Shown in pieces: positions 1 to 9,561 of a stretch of 64,000 nucleotides of DNA. Within the stretch, counting starts at the first letter, position 1, and each line of letters begins with the position of its first letter. The position numbers were made by a program, and so were the translations under genes. The notes under the pieces are model-generated. The model saw only the letters and a list, made by a program, of their open reading frames with translations, did not search any database and was not told the DNA's origin. The stretch is taken from assembly GCF_000686945.1 (NCBI RefSeq), contig NZ_JMME01000005.1, forward strand, positions 1 through 64,000, written 5' to 3'. This stretch comes from Selenomonas sp. AE3005 (lineage in GTDB: Bacteria; Bacillota; Negativicutes; Selenomonadales; Selenomonadaceae).

Positions 1-62
1 TAAGCACTCATACGCCGAAAGTACTTGTCTGGAGACGGACTGGGAGGATAGGGCGTTGCCAG
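1..62 (+). rRNA. rrf: 5S ribosomal RNA, 3' part (cut by window start)
   Basis: The opening bases read like the 3' half of a bacterial 5S rRNA: a GCCGAAAGTACTTG stretch, a GGAGACGGACTGGGAGGATAG block and a GCGTTGCC end that would pair with the missing 5' end. A rho-independent terminator follows at once, as expected at the end of an rRNA operon. The 5' part is outside the window. The exact 3' end (about base 62) is inferred. Confidence 0.75.
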
Positions 63-68
63 TTAAGC

Positions 69-95
69 GAAAGCACCCTGTGGGGTGCTTTTTTC
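69..95 (+). terminator. Rho-independent terminator of the rRNA operon
   Basis: Perfect stem AAGCACCC / GGGTGCTT with a TGTG loop, followed by a run of Ts, directly after the 5S rRNA end. Confidence 0.85.
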
Positions 96-184
96 GTATA
101 TAAAAATATATGCAGGAATTTTCCTTTCTTAGTGGAATAACATAGGTAAACCGTGAATTTCATAAAAACAAGGAGGGATTTTAT

Positions 185-2155
185 ATGGGGTTAAAGCAAA
201 AGTTTATGGCCCTGTCAGGATTGATGGGGTTGCTTTTGGCTGTTGTTTCTATTGTGGGCTACATGATGGCCAGCTCGGCATTGGAAGAGAGTGTGGACAG
301 TGAGCTGCGAACGACAATTGCCAATGAGTCCAATAAACTTAATGGCTGGCTGCGTGAGAAAAAGGCGTTTGGCGTGGCTACCACTAACCACATGACCAGT
401 TTAAATGGCAACATGGAGGTAATGCACACGCAGGAAACCTTGGGAACGACCATCTCGGATAAGGAAATATTAGAGATGACGGCTGGTACGGAGGACGGCT
501 GGTTCTCAGGTTATTACTCCGGAGACAATACGGGCAAGAAGGACCCACGTCAGCGTCCCTGGTATAAAGAGGCTAAGGCCCACGATAAGACTTTGTTTAC
601 TGAGGCTTATATCGATGCCAATACCAATAAACTCGTTGTGTCTGTGGCGTCCCCTGTTAAAGCCAACGGGCAATTTATCGGTGCTACCTGTTTAGATATT
701 GGCCTTGATGTGCTGACAGAACAGGCAAATGCCATGAAGTATCATGGTGTAGGTGCCGGTATCATCGCGGAGGCTAACGGCAATATTCTTGCGACTTCCG
801 GTGCCGGCGAGCCCATGAAAAACTTTAAGGAAATTGACGGACTGGGCACTCATTTTGATGAAATGGCTAAAAAAGGTGAAGGTTATTTCCAGGTTACCAT
901 CGGTGGCGAGGACAAGGTTTTTGCCTATACCACAGTGCCGGAAACAGGCTGGATAATGGGTATATCGGCACCCAGCGACTTTGTGTTCGCACCGCTGAAG
1001 AAACTCAAAATAGTCTTTGGGGTGTTGACACTGGTTGGTCTGCTGTTGGCAAGCGTTATCTGTCTGACCTTTGCTAAGCGTATTACCACGCCGATTACCG
1101 GCCTTGAGGCACACGCATCGCAGATGGCAAATGGTAATTTGTCCATGGAAAATCTGCCAATTACTTCGAATGATGAAATCGGCTCACTGACTAATGCCTT
1201 TAATACCATGAGTGCCAACCTGCGGAAACTGATTTCCAAGATGGCAGCTACAAGTGAACAGGTGGCGGCCTCTTCGGAGGAGCTTACTGCCAATGCGCAG
1301 CAATCGGCTGAGGCCTCTGTACATGTGGCTGAAACAGTCGGTGAAGTGTCCATGAATATGGAAGATCAGCTGCAGAATATTGACAGTGCGAAATCTAATG
1401 TAGATACGGTTTACGAAGATGTGCATGCTATGGCCGAAAAGGCTCGTACGGTCACGGAAACCTCGGGACGCACAGCTGAGGCGGCACAAAAAGGTTCGGC
1501 TTTGATGGAGAATGCTGTAAAGTGCATGGGCAATATCGAAAAGAGTGTATTGGCATCAGCCGATGTTGTGCAAAAGCTCGGCGAAAACAGCAGTCAGATT
1601 GGGCAAATCGTCGAGGCAATTTCGTCCATTGCCGAGCAGACCAATTTGCTGTCCCTTAATGCGGCTATTGAGGCTGCCCGGGCAGGTGAGCATGGCCGTG
1701 GCTTTGCGGTTGTGGCCGAAGAAGTGCGTAAACTGGCGGCTGAGTCACAGGATTCTGCCGAGCAGATTAAGGCACGCATTTTGTCCATTCAGAATGATAC
1801 CAATGAGGCTGTGCTGGCCATGCAGTCAGGTACTGACGAAGTGAAGAGCGGTACGGCGGCTATCCGTGAGGTGGGCGAACAGTTTGAGGGCATTCTGTCT
1901 ATGGTTAATGATATCAAGGGACAGATGGATGAAATAAGCAATTCTGTTGAAGTGGTAACTGCTGGGGCCGGTAATATTGTTAAAGCGGTAGATTCTATAG
2001 ATGGTATCAGCCGCAAGACATCGGAAAATACCCAGACCATTTCCGCAGCTACGGAACAGCAGTCGGCATCCAACGAGGAAATTGCCGCAGCGTCCCAGTC
2101 CTTGGCTAATATGGCATCTGACATGCAAGAGGCGATTGGACAATTTAAATTGTAA
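185..2155 (+). CDS. Methyl-accepting chemotaxis protein (dCache sensor, HAMP, MA)
   Basis: Membrane chemoreceptor of 656 residues. TM1 is at about residues 8-30 and a periplasmic dCache_1-like sensor at about 35-270 (with the DPRQRPWY motif typical of Cache domains). TM2 is at about 275-297, HAMP at 298-350 and the cytoplasmic signalling coiled coil at 365-656. The hairpin tip with [19 protein letters not shown] lies near residues 484-505 and contacts CheA/CheW in this family. AAGGAGGG sits 7 bases before the ATG. The gene is alone, between the rRNA terminator and a bidirectional terminator. The ligand is unknown; dCache receptors often bind amino acids or other small organics. No C-terminal CheR-tethering pentapeptide is seen. 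Confidence 0.95.
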   Translation: MGLKQKFMALSGLMGLLLAVVSIVGYMMASSALEESVDSELRTTIANESNKLNGWLREKKAFGVATTNHMTSLNGNMEVMHTQETLGTTISDKEILEMTAGTEDGWFSGYYSGDNTGKKDPRQRPWYKEAKAHDKTLFTEAYIDANTNKLVVSVASPVKANGQFIGATCLDIGLDVLTEQANAMKYHGVGAGIIAEANGNILATSGAGEPMKNFKEIDGLGTHFDEMAKKGEGYFQVTIGGEDKVFAYTTVPETGWIMGISAPSDFVFAPLKKLKIVFGVLTLVGLLLASVICLTFAKRITTPITGLEAHASQMANGNLSMENLPITSNDEIGSLTNAFNTMSANLRKLISKMAATSEQVAASSEELTANAQQSAEASVHVAETVGEVSMNMEDQLQNIDSAKSNVDTVYEDVHAMAEKARTVTETSGRTAEAAQKGSALMENAVKCMGNIEKSVLASADVVQKLGENSSQIGQIVEAISSIAEQTNLLSLNAAIEAARAGEHGRGFAVVAEEVRKLAAESQDSAEQIKARILSIQNDTNEAVLAMQSGTDEVKSGTAAIREVGEQFEGILSMVNDIKGQMDEISNSVEVVTAGAGNIVKAVDSIDGISRKTSENTQTISAATEQQSASNEEIAAASQSLANMASDMQEAIGQFKL

Positions 2156-2173
2156 GTTGTAAGTACAGAAAAT

Positions 2174-2213
2174 AATACCGCAGCTCCTATAGCAGGGAGC
2201 TGCGGTATTTTTG
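2174..2213. terminator. Bidirectional terminator between MCP and HD-GYP genes
   Basis: Long stem AATACCGCAGCTCC / GGAGCTGCGGTATT with T-runs readable on both strands, in the gap between two convergent genes. Confidence 0.85.
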
Positions 2214-2224
2214 TATTTTGATTT

Positions 2225-3289
2225 TTATTTCGGATTGTATTCTGCTATCGTCAGTTCCGGATGTTCATTGAGATTGATGATTTCGTTGGACTCCAAGCTG
2301 ACAATGGGATGTGCGGCAAAATCATTGGGATAAGCTGCGATAACGCCTTTTTCACCGTTGTTCAGAGTAATCCGGGAACCCAGGAAGGCGTCCTTGATAT
2401 GAGTGAGTACGGGAACACAAACGGTAGGGTCAAGGGTTGCATACATATTTTCGGTAAGATAAGCAATTGCCGCGAAAGGTGTCTGTTTTACATAGCCCTG
2501 ACGTTCGGTGGTGATATTGTCATAAATATCGGCAATCATGATGACGCGCGCATATTCATGAATATCTTCACCGCGGCTGCCAAAGGGGAAACCTGTGCCG
2601 TCCATGCGTTCATGGTGCTGCATAGCTGCCAGTTTTACGCCGTCTGATATGCCGTCAATACCGCTGAGGATATGCTGGCCGTCAACCGTATGTTTGATGT
2701 AGTTCTCGTAATCTTCGCCCTGCAGGGTGTTGATGTTTTTGTCCAACAAGCGCTGGGGGAATTTACATTTGCCAATATCATGGAAAAAACCTGCCATGAT
2801 AATATCACGGGTTTTGGCCCGGGTAAAATGCATCCATTTGGCAATGACGCCGGCCAGAATAGAAACACGCAGTGAATGGTTGTAAATATCGCTGGCCTTG
2901 TGGTTAAGCTCGTAGAGATAATCGATGGCGCCACTGTTACGTGCCAGGGGTGCAATGGTGTCCTTGACGATAACCTGTGTTTCCGGCAGGGGAACTGTGC
3001 CTGATTTGCCGGCCTCCTCAAAAATACCCTTGGCCTCCTGCACAACGCTGTCATATTCTTTGACAAAGGCATTGCTGCGATTAAAAATGCTGGAGACGTT
3101 TTGATAGTTCTTGCTTAGTTCATATTCATCCTTGATGTAGACTACGGGTATATTTAAAAAGTTTAAACGGGTAATATGTGCTTTAGTTAAGAGCGTGTCT
3201 TCCGATAAAACCACTACCATCTCGGAATTGACGATGGTGCGGGCCAGAATCATGCCAGGTTTCAAATCTTCAATCGAAACAGCTCGCAA
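2225..3289 (-). CDS. HD-GYP domain protein, probable cyclic-di-GMP phosphodiesterase
   Basis: The C-terminal half carries an HD-GYP domain: the HDIGK metal motif (HD near residues 170-171 from the chosen start), an upstream conserved His in NHSLRV, and HHERMDGTGFP as the GYP-type loop (GFP instead of GYP). Such enzymes hydrolyse c-di-GMP to pGpG or GMP. The N-terminal about 120 residues resemble the DUF3391-like region often found before HD-GYP. An in-frame GTG at 3307 overlaps the GAGGAGGGGG ribosome site, so the TTG at 3289 (about 6 bases after it) is the likelier start. It is convergent with the chemoreceptor. A motility or surface lifestyle signal is inferred, not shown. Confidence 0.9.
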   Translation of the reverse strand: MRAVSIEDLKPGMILARTIVNSEMVVVLSEDTLLTKAHITRLNFLNIPVVYIKDEYELSKNYQNVSSIFNRSNAFVKEYDSVVQEAKGIFEEAGKSGTVPLPETQVIVKDTIAPLARNSGAIDYLYELNHKASDIYNHSLRVSILAGVIAKWMHFTRAKTRDIIMAGFFHDIGKCKFPQRLLDKNINTLQGEDYENYIKHTVDGQHILSGIDGISDGVKLAAMQHHERMDGTGFPFGSRGEDIHEYARVIMIADIYDNITTERQGYVKQTPFAAIAYLTENMYATLDPTVCVPVLTHIKDAFLGSRITLNNGEKGVIAAYPNDFAAHPIVSLESNEIINLNEHPELTIAEYNPK

Positions 3290-3390
3290 AGTAAACCCCC
3301 TCCTCACGTGGGATATGATGATATATGTAATACTTCTATTTTTATAGGAAAAAACCTCTATTTTTTATTTTTTTATTTTATCAGCAAGCC

Positions 3391-3420
3391 TTGACATGAT
3401 TTACAGGTTTACAGTATAAT
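3391..3420 (+). promoter_or_regulatory. Sigma-A type promoter of the amino-acid-binding lipoprotein gene
   Basis: Consensus TTGACA (3391-3396), 18-base spacer, consensus TATAAT (3415-3420). The next start codon on this strand is at 3474, with a GGGGAGAT site before it. Confidence 0.8.
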
Positions 3421-3473
3421 TATCAATGTGTTAGTCCTTTAATGTGATAAAGTATAGAGGGGAGATAGATTAT

Positions 3474-4271
3474 ATGAAATGGCAGAAACTTTTAGCTCTG
3501 GGAATGGCAGCGGTTATGACTGCTGCTTTTGCAGCTGGTTGTGGCGCGGATAAACCCGCAGCACCGGACAAAGGAAAGAAAATTGTGGTAGGTCTCGATG
3601 ATAATTTCCCACCCATGGGCTTTAAAAATGAAAGCAATGAGATTGTCGGTTTTGACATTGACCTGGCCAAAGAGGCCAGCAAGCGCCTGGGCCGGGAAGT
3701 GGAATTTAAGGCTATTGACTGGTCAAGTAAAGAGGCTGAACTCAAAAGCGGCCGCGTAGATATCCTTTGGAATGGTCTGGATATTACGGAAAAACGCAAG
3801 GAGAACATGCTCTTTTCAGAACCCTACATGGATAACCGTCAGATTATCTTTGTGAAGAAGGGGACGACTGATATTAAGGACGAACCGTCCATGGCCGGCA
3901 AGGTTATCGGTACGCAGAGTGCCAGCACCTCTGAGGAATATATAGATGGCAGTGCTTTCTTTAAGGAGAAGGTAAAAGAAGTCAAGAAGTATTCGGATTA
4001 CGTTTCGGCCTTTATGGATTTGGAAAATGGCCGTATTGACGCCGTTGTCGGTGATGAAATTACCGGCCGCTACTACATGAGCAAACATCCGGAAAACTTG
4101 GAGGCTGTGGACGTGGCTATCGGTGAGGTCAGCACGTTTGGCATTGGTTTTGCCAAAGACAACAAACAGCTCCGCGACGAAGTACAGAAGGTTCTCGATG
4201 AGATGAAGGCTGATGGCACGATGGCCAAGATTTCCGAAAAGTGGTTTGGCAAGGATATCATAAAAAAATAA
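3474..4271 (+). CDS. Amino-acid ABC transporter substrate-binding lipoprotein
   Basis: 265 residues. A signal peptide ends in a lipobox (FAAGC near residues 17-21), so the mature protein is lipid-anchored. The rest is a type 2 periplasmic-binding fold of the SBP_bac_3 family: VGLDDNFPPMGF at the first ligand-binding strand, VGFDIDLAKEASKRLG, and WNGLDITEKRKENMLFSEPY. The family binds polar amino acids such as cystine, glutamine or arginine; the exact ligand cannot be told. The ATG at 3474 follows a GAGGGGAGA site. No permease or ATPase gene is adjacent, so it is an orphan binding protein. It is transcribed from the strong promoter at 3391 and ends at a long hairpin repeat. Confidence 0.92.
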   Translation: MKWQKLLALGMAAVMTAAFAAGCGADKPAAPDKGKKIVVGLDDNFPPMGFKNESNEIVGFDIDLAKEASKRLGREVEFKAIDWSSKEAELKSGRVDILWNGLDITEKRKENMLFSEPYMDNRQIIFVKKGTTDIKDEPSMAGKVIGTQSASTSEEYIDGSAFFKEKVKEVKKYSDYVSAFMDLENGRIDAVVGDEITGRYYMSKHPENLEAVDVAIGEVSTFGIGFAKDNKQLRDEVQKVLDEMKADGTMAKISEKWFGKDIIKK

Positions 4272-4288
4272 ACATCAGCTTACCTTTT

Positions 4289-4375
4289 AAAGTAAATGCG
4301 AGGCACGGTATAACCTGTTCTTTCACTTAGACGCTGCGCGTCAAACGTTACAGAACAGGTCATACCGTGCCTTTG
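4289..4375. repeat. Long intergenic hairpin repeat, copy A
   Basis: An outer stem of about 20 bp spans 4301-4372 (AGGCACGGTAT... / ...ATACCGTGCCT) with one A.C mismatch. The loop holds TTTCAC, a small inner hairpin GACGC-TGC-GCGTC, and CAAACGTTACAG. A near-identical element with compensatory stem changes lies at 60879-60967. Both sit between convergent genes, so a bidirectional terminator or a REP-like family is possible. Confidence 0.8.
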
Positions 4376-4400
4376 TTATTGGTGAAATATTTGTTTGGTG

Positions 4401-6083
4401 TCATGGTACGGTGGTGGTCAGGTAAGGGGTACTTTCCAAATAGATTTCAAAAGTACGGGGCCAGGGATAACTAAGCTCGGCCTTGAGGTCGTAAAGGGTA
4501 AGGGTGAATTGACCGGCAGGAGAGGAAAATACAGCAGGCGTTCTTATGGCCGGAGCGTATTTGTAAGCGGCTAAGTGTTTTTGCATGCTGGTTTGCAGCA
4601 TGTTGTTGGCCCAGCGCCAGTTGTGTTCCAAATCGAGGTCGGCGGTGTTATGATAGCCGGCTTTTTGCAGGCTGTGGTTTACCATATCAATATCGGCTTT
4701 GAGGTAAAAATAGTCCTCGAGCATACGGTTGTGGAGAAATTTTATATTGGCCTGGGTGGCGGCAGCGGCAGCGTCGACGGTGGCGGTCTGTCTGATAGCT
4801 GCGCAGTAAAGACTGGCAGACGCGGCCGCAGTACCGATGGAATTGCTGGCCGTATTCCAGCCGGCATAGGCGGTCAGTGCATTTAAAGGTATGTCACTTT
4901 CAAGCAACAGGGGCAAAATGGTTTCCTGTGCGGTGAAATGTTTGCTTAAATCTACGAGGGCAAGCTGCCGGTGGGCTTGTAGCTGGGCGCTGATATACTG
5001 GCAGGCCTGACTGCGGTCGCTGACGGTATCCTGCTCGTAATCGTTGGCCGACAGGTAGAGGATAAAGTCGGCCGTGTCCGGGGCAGCAACAGGCTGGCCG
5101 CCGATGAGCTGAATTTTTTCGCGGGCGGTGTCTGCCATACTGATAGCCATGTAGGGCATGATTTTTTCCGGTGTCCGGGGATGATTGTAAGCTGTGTAAA
5201 TGCGCGGCTGCCAGCCGGCAAGATTGTTGGTGTAGGCTGCCAGCATGGTCAGGGCGATTTCATCGGCACCGTGGGTAAGGCAGACTTTGTCCGGGGAAAT
5301 GTTTTTGTCGGCGAGCAGCTGACGGATTTTTTCTTTTTCAATGTTAGGAATGCTGTATGGTTCGCCGTCGTCCTGCCCCAGCACCAGACGGGAGAGCACG
5401 CCTTCCTGTACGAGGGCAATAAGTTTTTGATTGAGAGCTGTATTTTCCGCGAAGTGGGCTAAGTATTTTTGCAGGCTGGCAGCCGGGATAGCGGACTGCA
5501 GCCGGGCAAGCTCCGTTTCGTCAACGGACAGGCCCATGGCCTGGCGTCCTTTGAGCCGGGAATAGGCCAGTAAATCCTTGCGTTCCTGATAGCCGTCAAT
5601 GGTATCCTGCGGCGTTTGCCGGGGAAGAATGCTGAAGGCCAGTAAAGGGATATCAGGATATTTTTGATGAAGTTCGCGCAGGTAGTTTATGAGTGCCTGC
5701 TGTTTATCTTCAGGTGCCTCCTGTTCACGGGCTGCCAGCAGACCGCCGTAGAGGAGCTGGTCAATGGAAATTATGGCGGCCTGATTGGCAGCAAGATTTT
5801 CTCTTAGCCAACTGCGCATGCCGGTTGTATCGCCGGGGGCAGAATAATAATCCTGCAGTTCGGTGGGCGGCGTCTGCACTTTGATACCGGCGATAGCTGC
5901 GGCATCAATGACGAATTGCCGGCAGGGCGGGCGGCCGTCCAAGGGAATCAGCAGGATGTTCTTTTCATATTGAACTGCAGGGACAGATTTTTCTGCCACG
6001 GGGGCAGACTTTAGGGAAAAATGCCATAGTGCTGTCAGGCTTATAAGGCTGACAAGCAGGCACAAAGGGAGATATTTTTTCAC
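4401..6083 (-). CDS. DUF4127 family protein, membrane-anchored or secreted
   Basis: 560 residues. An N-terminal hydrophobic segment (about 6-24) looks like a signal anchor or uncleaved signal peptide. The body matches what I know of the DUF4127 family: ILLIPLDGRPPCRQF near the start, then SIDQLLYGGLLAAR, and LGQDDGEPYS and HGADEIALTMLA further on. The DGRP, QDD and GADE clusters could form a metal or sugar site, but no activity is established for the family. It is divergent from rsmD (118 bases apart) and convergent with the binding-protein gene across hairpin copy A. The ATG at 6083 follows a CCCAGGAGG-type site on the minus strand. Confidence 0.75.
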   Translation of the reverse strand: MKKYLPLCLLVSLISLTALWHFSLKSAPVAEKSVPAVQYEKNILLIPLDGRPPCRQFVIDAAAIAGIKVQTPPTELQDYYSAPGDTTGMRSWLRENLAANQAAIISIDQLLYGGLLAAREQEAPEDKQQALINYLRELHQKYPDIPLLAFSILPRQTPQDTIDGYQERKDLLAYSRLKGRQAMGLSVDETELARLQSAIPAASLQKYLAHFAENTALNQKLIALVQEGVLSRLVLGQDDGEPYSIPNIEKEKIRQLLADKNISPDKVCLTHGADEIALTMLAAYTNNLAGWQPRIYTAYNHPRTPEKIMPYMAISMADTAREKIQLIGGQPVAAPDTADFILYLSANDYEQDTVSDRSQACQYISAQLQAHRQLALVDLSKHFTAQETILPLLLESDIPLNALTAYAGWNTASNSIGTAAASASLYCAAIRQTATVDAAAAATQANIKFLHNRMLEDYFYLKADIDMVNHSLQKAGYHNTADLDLEHNWRWANNMLQTSMQKHLAAYKYAPAIRTPAVFSSPAGQFTLTLYDLKAELSYPWPRTFEIYLESTPYLTTTVP

Positions 6084-6219
6084 AATGTCCTCCTGGGCGT
6101 GTGTACGTAGTCAATGCTTAAATTATACTCCTTATAGGGCGTTAAAGAAAATATAATAGTTCACTATTTGTGAAAAATATGGTAAAATAAAGGCGTTTAG
6201 TGTGTTGGGAGTGAATTTG

Positions 6220-6804
6220 ATGCGCGTAATTACCGGTTCGGCGCGAGGAGCACGACTAAAGACGCCTAAAGGGGCAGCGGTTACGCGGCCTACGGCGGAC
6301 AGAGTCAAAGAGTCGTTGTTTAACATTCTGGGCTCCATGGTGCAGGGACGTAAAGTGTTGGATATTTTTGCCGGCACGGGCAATTTAGGCATTGAAGCGC
6401 TTTCACGAGGGGCTGAGTCGGCCGTCTTTGTGGATAAAGCGACGGAAAAGCTGATTCGTGAAAACCTGACCATTACACATCTTAGTGATAAGGCCATGGT
6501 ACGGAGCGGCGATGTATTTACCGAAATGACACGCTTAGCGCAGGGCCAGGCAGATTTTAGTTTGATTTTTTGTGACCCACCTTATCATAAGGGCTTGTGG
6601 GAACAGGCCTTGCAGCAGATTGACCAGTCTCAGGGACTGATGGCGGAAAATGGTATTTTGGTCATTGAACATGGCGCCGATGAGGGAGAATTCCCTGCCT
6701 TAGGGCGTTTGGTTCAGGTCATGAACCGCCGTTATGGACATACCACCCAACTGAGTTTTTTCCAATGGAAGTCCTATGTGGAGTCAGAGGAGGAAGAACC
6801 ATGA
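6220..6804 (+). CDS. rsmD: 16S rRNA (guanine(966)-N(2))-methyltransferase RsmD
   Basis: 194 residues. RsmD methylates G966 of 16S rRNA on the assembled 30S subunit using SAM. Visible signatures: MRVITGSARGARL at the N terminus, RPTADRVKESLFNIL, the SAM motif VLDIFAGTGNLGIEALSRGA, and the catalytic CDPPY. In-frame GTG and TTG codons upstream (6202, 6205) overlap the GGGAG site, so the ATG at 6220 is chosen. Its stop overlaps the coaD start (ATGA), which indicates translational coupling. The rsmD-coaD order is widely conserved in Firmicutes. Confidence 0.95.
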   Translation: MRVITGSARGARLKTPKGAAVTRPTADRVKESLFNILGSMVQGRKVLDIFAGTGNLGIEALSRGAESAVFVDKATEKLIRENLTITHLSDKAMVRSGDVFTEMTRLAQGQADFSLIFCDPPYHKGLWEQALQQIDQSQGLMAENGILVIEHGADEGEFPALGRLVQVMNRRYGHTTQLSFFQWKSYVESEEEEP

Positions 6805-7286
6805 AACGGGCAGTGTGTTCCGGCAGTTTTGACCCGGTGACGCTGGGGCATATGGATATCTTTGAGCGTGGCAGCCGCATGTTTGACGAATTGCTGGTGT
6901 GCGTGTTCCGCAATGAGGGGAAACAGGGATTTTTCCCTGTGGAAAAACGCGTGGCGCTCTTAACGCAGGCTACAGCTCATTTACCCAATGTCCGGGTGAT
7001 GTCCTTTGCCGGTTTGATTACTGATTTTATGCAGCAGCAGCAGGCCAGTATCATCTTACGGGGCATTCGTTCGGTAAAGGACCTGGAGTATGAAGAAAAT
7101 GAGGCCTATATGATAAGGCATTTATGCCCGGAAATTGATACCGTGTTTTTGCTGACGCGGCCGGATTATTCTTATGTTAGTTCTTCGGGCGTACGGGAAG
7201 TTTTCCATTTTGGCGGCAGTGTACATGGTTTGGTGCCAGCCTGTGTGGAACAGGCGATGATAGAAATGAAAGAAGAAAGGAAGTAG
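6801..7286 (+). CDS. coaD: Phosphopantetheine adenylyltransferase CoaD
   Basis: 161 residues, the usual family length. It catalyses 4'-phosphopantetheine + ATP to dephospho-CoA + PPi, the penultimate step of CoA synthesis. The nucleotidyltransferase signature SGSFDPVTLGHMDI is at residues 6-19, and the C-terminal YSYVSSSGVREV (ISSTxVRE-type) contacts ATP. The ATG at 6801 overlaps the rsmD stop codon and follows GGAGGAAG within rsmD. CoA from this route also feeds the acyl carrier protein encoded at 56726. Confidence 0.96.
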   Translation: MKRAVCSGSFDPVTLGHMDIFERGSRMFDELLVCVFRNEGKQGFFPVEKRVALLTQATAHLPNVRVMSFAGLITDFMQQQQASIILRGIRSVKDLEYEENEAYMIRHLCPEIDTVFLLTRPDYSYVSSSGVREVFHFGGSVHGLVPACVEQAMIEMKEERK

Positions 7287-7292
7287 CAGGTT

Positions 7293-7853
7293 ATGTCAGT
7301 ACGCGAAACTTTGGATAGAATCGAAAATATGGTTGTGGGGGCGTCCAGACTCCCTTTTACAGAGAAAACTCTTATCAATGATAATGAACTCGTTCATTAC
7401 GTAGAAGAGCTGCGCAATGATTTACCGAAGGAACTCAGCCGTGCCGATGAAATCATGCGCGACCATGATAAGATTATTCAGGAGGCTGAGGCCGCTGCTG
7501 AGGATATCCGCAATCGGGCCAAGGCTTATGCTGAAAGCATTGTCGACGAGAGCGAAATCGTCAAGCAGGCCAAGGAAAAGGCTAAGGCCATTGTACAGCA
7601 GGCGCAGGACCAGGAACGGGAAATCATGGAGCGTACGCAGGCTAATGCTACCCAGCTCCAGAGCAATGCTGATGCCTATGCCAATCAGGTGTTTGACCAG
7701 CTCATTGGCCATGTAAACGGCACTTTTCAGGGTGTGCGTCAGGCCGAGGCCGGTCTGCAGCAGGCATTGACTGTACTGCAGCAGGCCAAAGAGCAGATGA
7801 ACCGGCAGAGCCATCAGCAGGAGACTAATTTCATTCAGGCTGCTGAAGAATAA
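7293..7853 (+). CDS. Coiled-coil protein, ATP synthase B/E-subunit-like helix family, function unknown
   Basis: 186 residues, almost entirely predicted helix: a long Ala/Glu/Gln/Lys-rich coiled coil from about residue 45 to 170 with no membrane segment. Proteins like this near coaD in Clostridia and Negativicutes are often named 'ATPase' or 'V-type ATPase subunit H-like' only because of coiled-coil similarity. A DivIVA-like scaffolding role is possible but not shown. It lies 6 bases after coaD, so it is the third gene of the rsmD operon, and is followed by a terminator at 7871. Confidence 0.8.
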   Translation: MSVRETLDRIENMVVGASRLPFTEKTLINDNELVHYVEELRNDLPKELSRADEIMRDHDKIIQEAEAAAEDIRNRAKAYAESIVDESEIVKQAKEKAKAIVQQAQDQEREIMERTQANATQLQSNADAYANQVFDQLIGHVNGTFQGVRQAEAGLQQALTVLQQAKEQMNRQSHQQETNFIQAAEE

Positions 7854-7868
7854 ACAATATGTAAGTGA

Positions 7869-7915
7869 AGGCTATTCCATCTAATGGTTATTTAGATGGG
7901 ATAGCTTTTTATTTT
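7869..7915 (+). terminator. Rho-independent terminator of the rsmD-coaD operon
   Basis: Stem GCTATTCCATCTAA / TTTAGATGGGATAGC (one G-T pair) with a short loop, followed by TTTTTATTTT. Confidence 0.85.
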
Positions 7916-8000
7916 GCAGGAATTTTATCGGGCAAAGCGAATATGACCCATTAGATGGACTATATTGATATGAAATGTATGGAGTAAAGGAGGTTTTACA

Positions 8001-9545
8001 GTGGACAAACGACAAACAGAAGCAGATGCCGTGAAAGCGGCAGAAGAAGCTTTTGACCGAAAGCGGCGGACTATCGGTTTGTTTGGTGCGCCCATACTGG
8101 CGCTGCTGGTATTTCTGACACCGATTGCCGGGCTGACAGTTGCGGCTCATAAGCTGTTGGCAATTATGGTGCTGGTAGCTCTGTGGTGGATTACAGAGCC
8201 AGTGCCAATTCCCGTGACTTCACTTATCGGGCCGACGCTGGCGGTTATCACCGGCGTGGTGCCGGTGGGGACAGCTTTTGCGGCTTTTGCCAATTCCATG
8301 ATTTTCCTGTTCATGGGCGGCTTTATTCTGGCCAAGGCTATGATGACGCACGGTCTGGATAAGCGGTTCGCTTACTGGCTCTTATCGCGGGAGTGGGTTG
8401 GTTCCAATCCTAAGCGGATTTTCCTGGCCGTAGGCCTGGCAGCGGCCCTGTGTTCCGGCTGGGTAAGCAATACTGCCACAGCAGCTATGATGTTCCCCAT
8501 CTGTCTGGGGCTTTTAACTTCCATTAAAGAAATGTTTGCGGCCAATGGCCGGGAAATTCACCTGCACGAGTATAAATATGCGACCGGACTTATGCTGATG
8601 ACAGCTTATTCCTGCTCCATTGGTGGTGTACTCACGCCGATTGGCACGCCGCCGAACCTCATTATGCTGGGCTTTTTGGATACCATGTGTGATATTCATG
8701 TATCCTTCTTCCAGTGGATGACCTGGGGCCTTATCGCGATGGTAGTATATTTTGTTATCGCTTATGTTGTGTTGTCGCATATGTTCCCGGCGGATGTGGA
8801 CCGCATTGAGGGCGCAGATGTATTCATCAAAACCAAGCGCGATGAGCTGGGCGGCTGGACGCGGGCTCAGAAAAACACACTTTTGGCCTTTATTGTAGCT
8901 GTTACCCTGTGGGTGCTGCCGGGCTTTTTGTCCATTGCTCTCGGGAGCACGGACCCCACGCTCAAAATGTATAACCGTTTGTTCCCGGAGGCTATTGCGG
9001 CTATGGCTGGTGCTTTGCTCTTGTTCCTGCTGCCGGTTAATTTCAAGGAACGTCAGTTTACCCTGAAATGGTCAGAGGCCATGCAGGGCATTGAATGGGG
9101 AACCCTGATTCTTTTTGGCGGCGGTCTGGCTATGGGCGGTATGATGTATAAGACGGGGCTTTCCCAGTGGGTGGGCGACCTCATCGTCAGCTCCATGGGC
9201 GGTGCACCGTCGGAGGTGGCAATGGTGGCTATTTTCTCCGTTATGGCATTGCTGCTTTCGGAACTTACAAGCCATACGGCGGCTACCAATATGATTGGGC
9301 CATTGGCCATTACGGCGGCAATTTCAGCCGGTATCAGTCCTGTGCCGGTATCTGTGGGTATTGCACTTTCGGCCTCTTTGGGCTTTATGCTGCCGGTATC
9401 GACGCCGCCTAATGCCATTGTCTATGCCTCGGGCTATATCCCCATCACGAAGATGATTAAGACGGGCGTGTATATAGACTTTATCGGCATTGCCTGTGTG
9501 ACGATTCCCCTGGCGATTTATTTCGTCAACTGGATTGTGGGATAG
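8001..9545 (+). CDS. DASS (SLC13) family anion:sodium symporter
   Basis: 514 residues with about 11-12 hydrophobic segments. Family marks are two substrate/sodium-binding clamshell motifs: WVSNTATAAMMFPI in the first half and ELTSHTAATNMIGPLA in the second. Each is followed by a TPIGTPPN- or VSTPPNAI-type loop. DASS transporters carry di- or tricarboxylates (succinate, malate, citrate, tartrate) or sulfate with Na+. C4-dicarboxylate exchange fits a Selenomonas-like fermenter but is inference. The start is GTG at 8001, after AGGAGG. The SHMT-like gene follows 16 bases later and is probably cotranscribed. Confidence 0.92.
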   Translation: MDKRQTEADAVKAAEEAFDRKRRTIGLFGAPILALLVFLTPIAGLTVAAHKLLAIMVLVALWWITEPVPIPVTSLIGPTLAVITGVVPVGTAFAAFANSMIFLFMGGFILAKAMMTHGLDKRFAYWLLSREWVGSNPKRIFLAVGLAAALCSGWVSNTATAAMMFPICLGLLTSIKEMFAANGREIHLHEYKYATGLMLMTAYSCSIGGVLTPIGTPPNLIMLGFLDTMCDIHVSFFQWMTWGLIAMVVYFVIAYVVLSHMFPADVDRIEGADVFIKTKRDELGGWTRAQKNTLLAFIVAVTLWVLPGFLSIALGSTDPTLKMYNRLFPEAIAAMAGALLLFLLPVNFKERQFTLKWSEAMQGIEWGTLILFGGGLAMGGMMYKTGLSQWVGDLIVSSMGGAPSEVAMVAIFSVMALLLSELTSHTAATNMIGPLAITAAISAGISPVPVSVGIALSASLGFMLPVSTPPNAIVYASGYIPITKMIKTGVYIDFIGIACVTIPLAIYFVNWIVG

Positions 9546-9561
9546 TGAGGAGGAATAGTAA

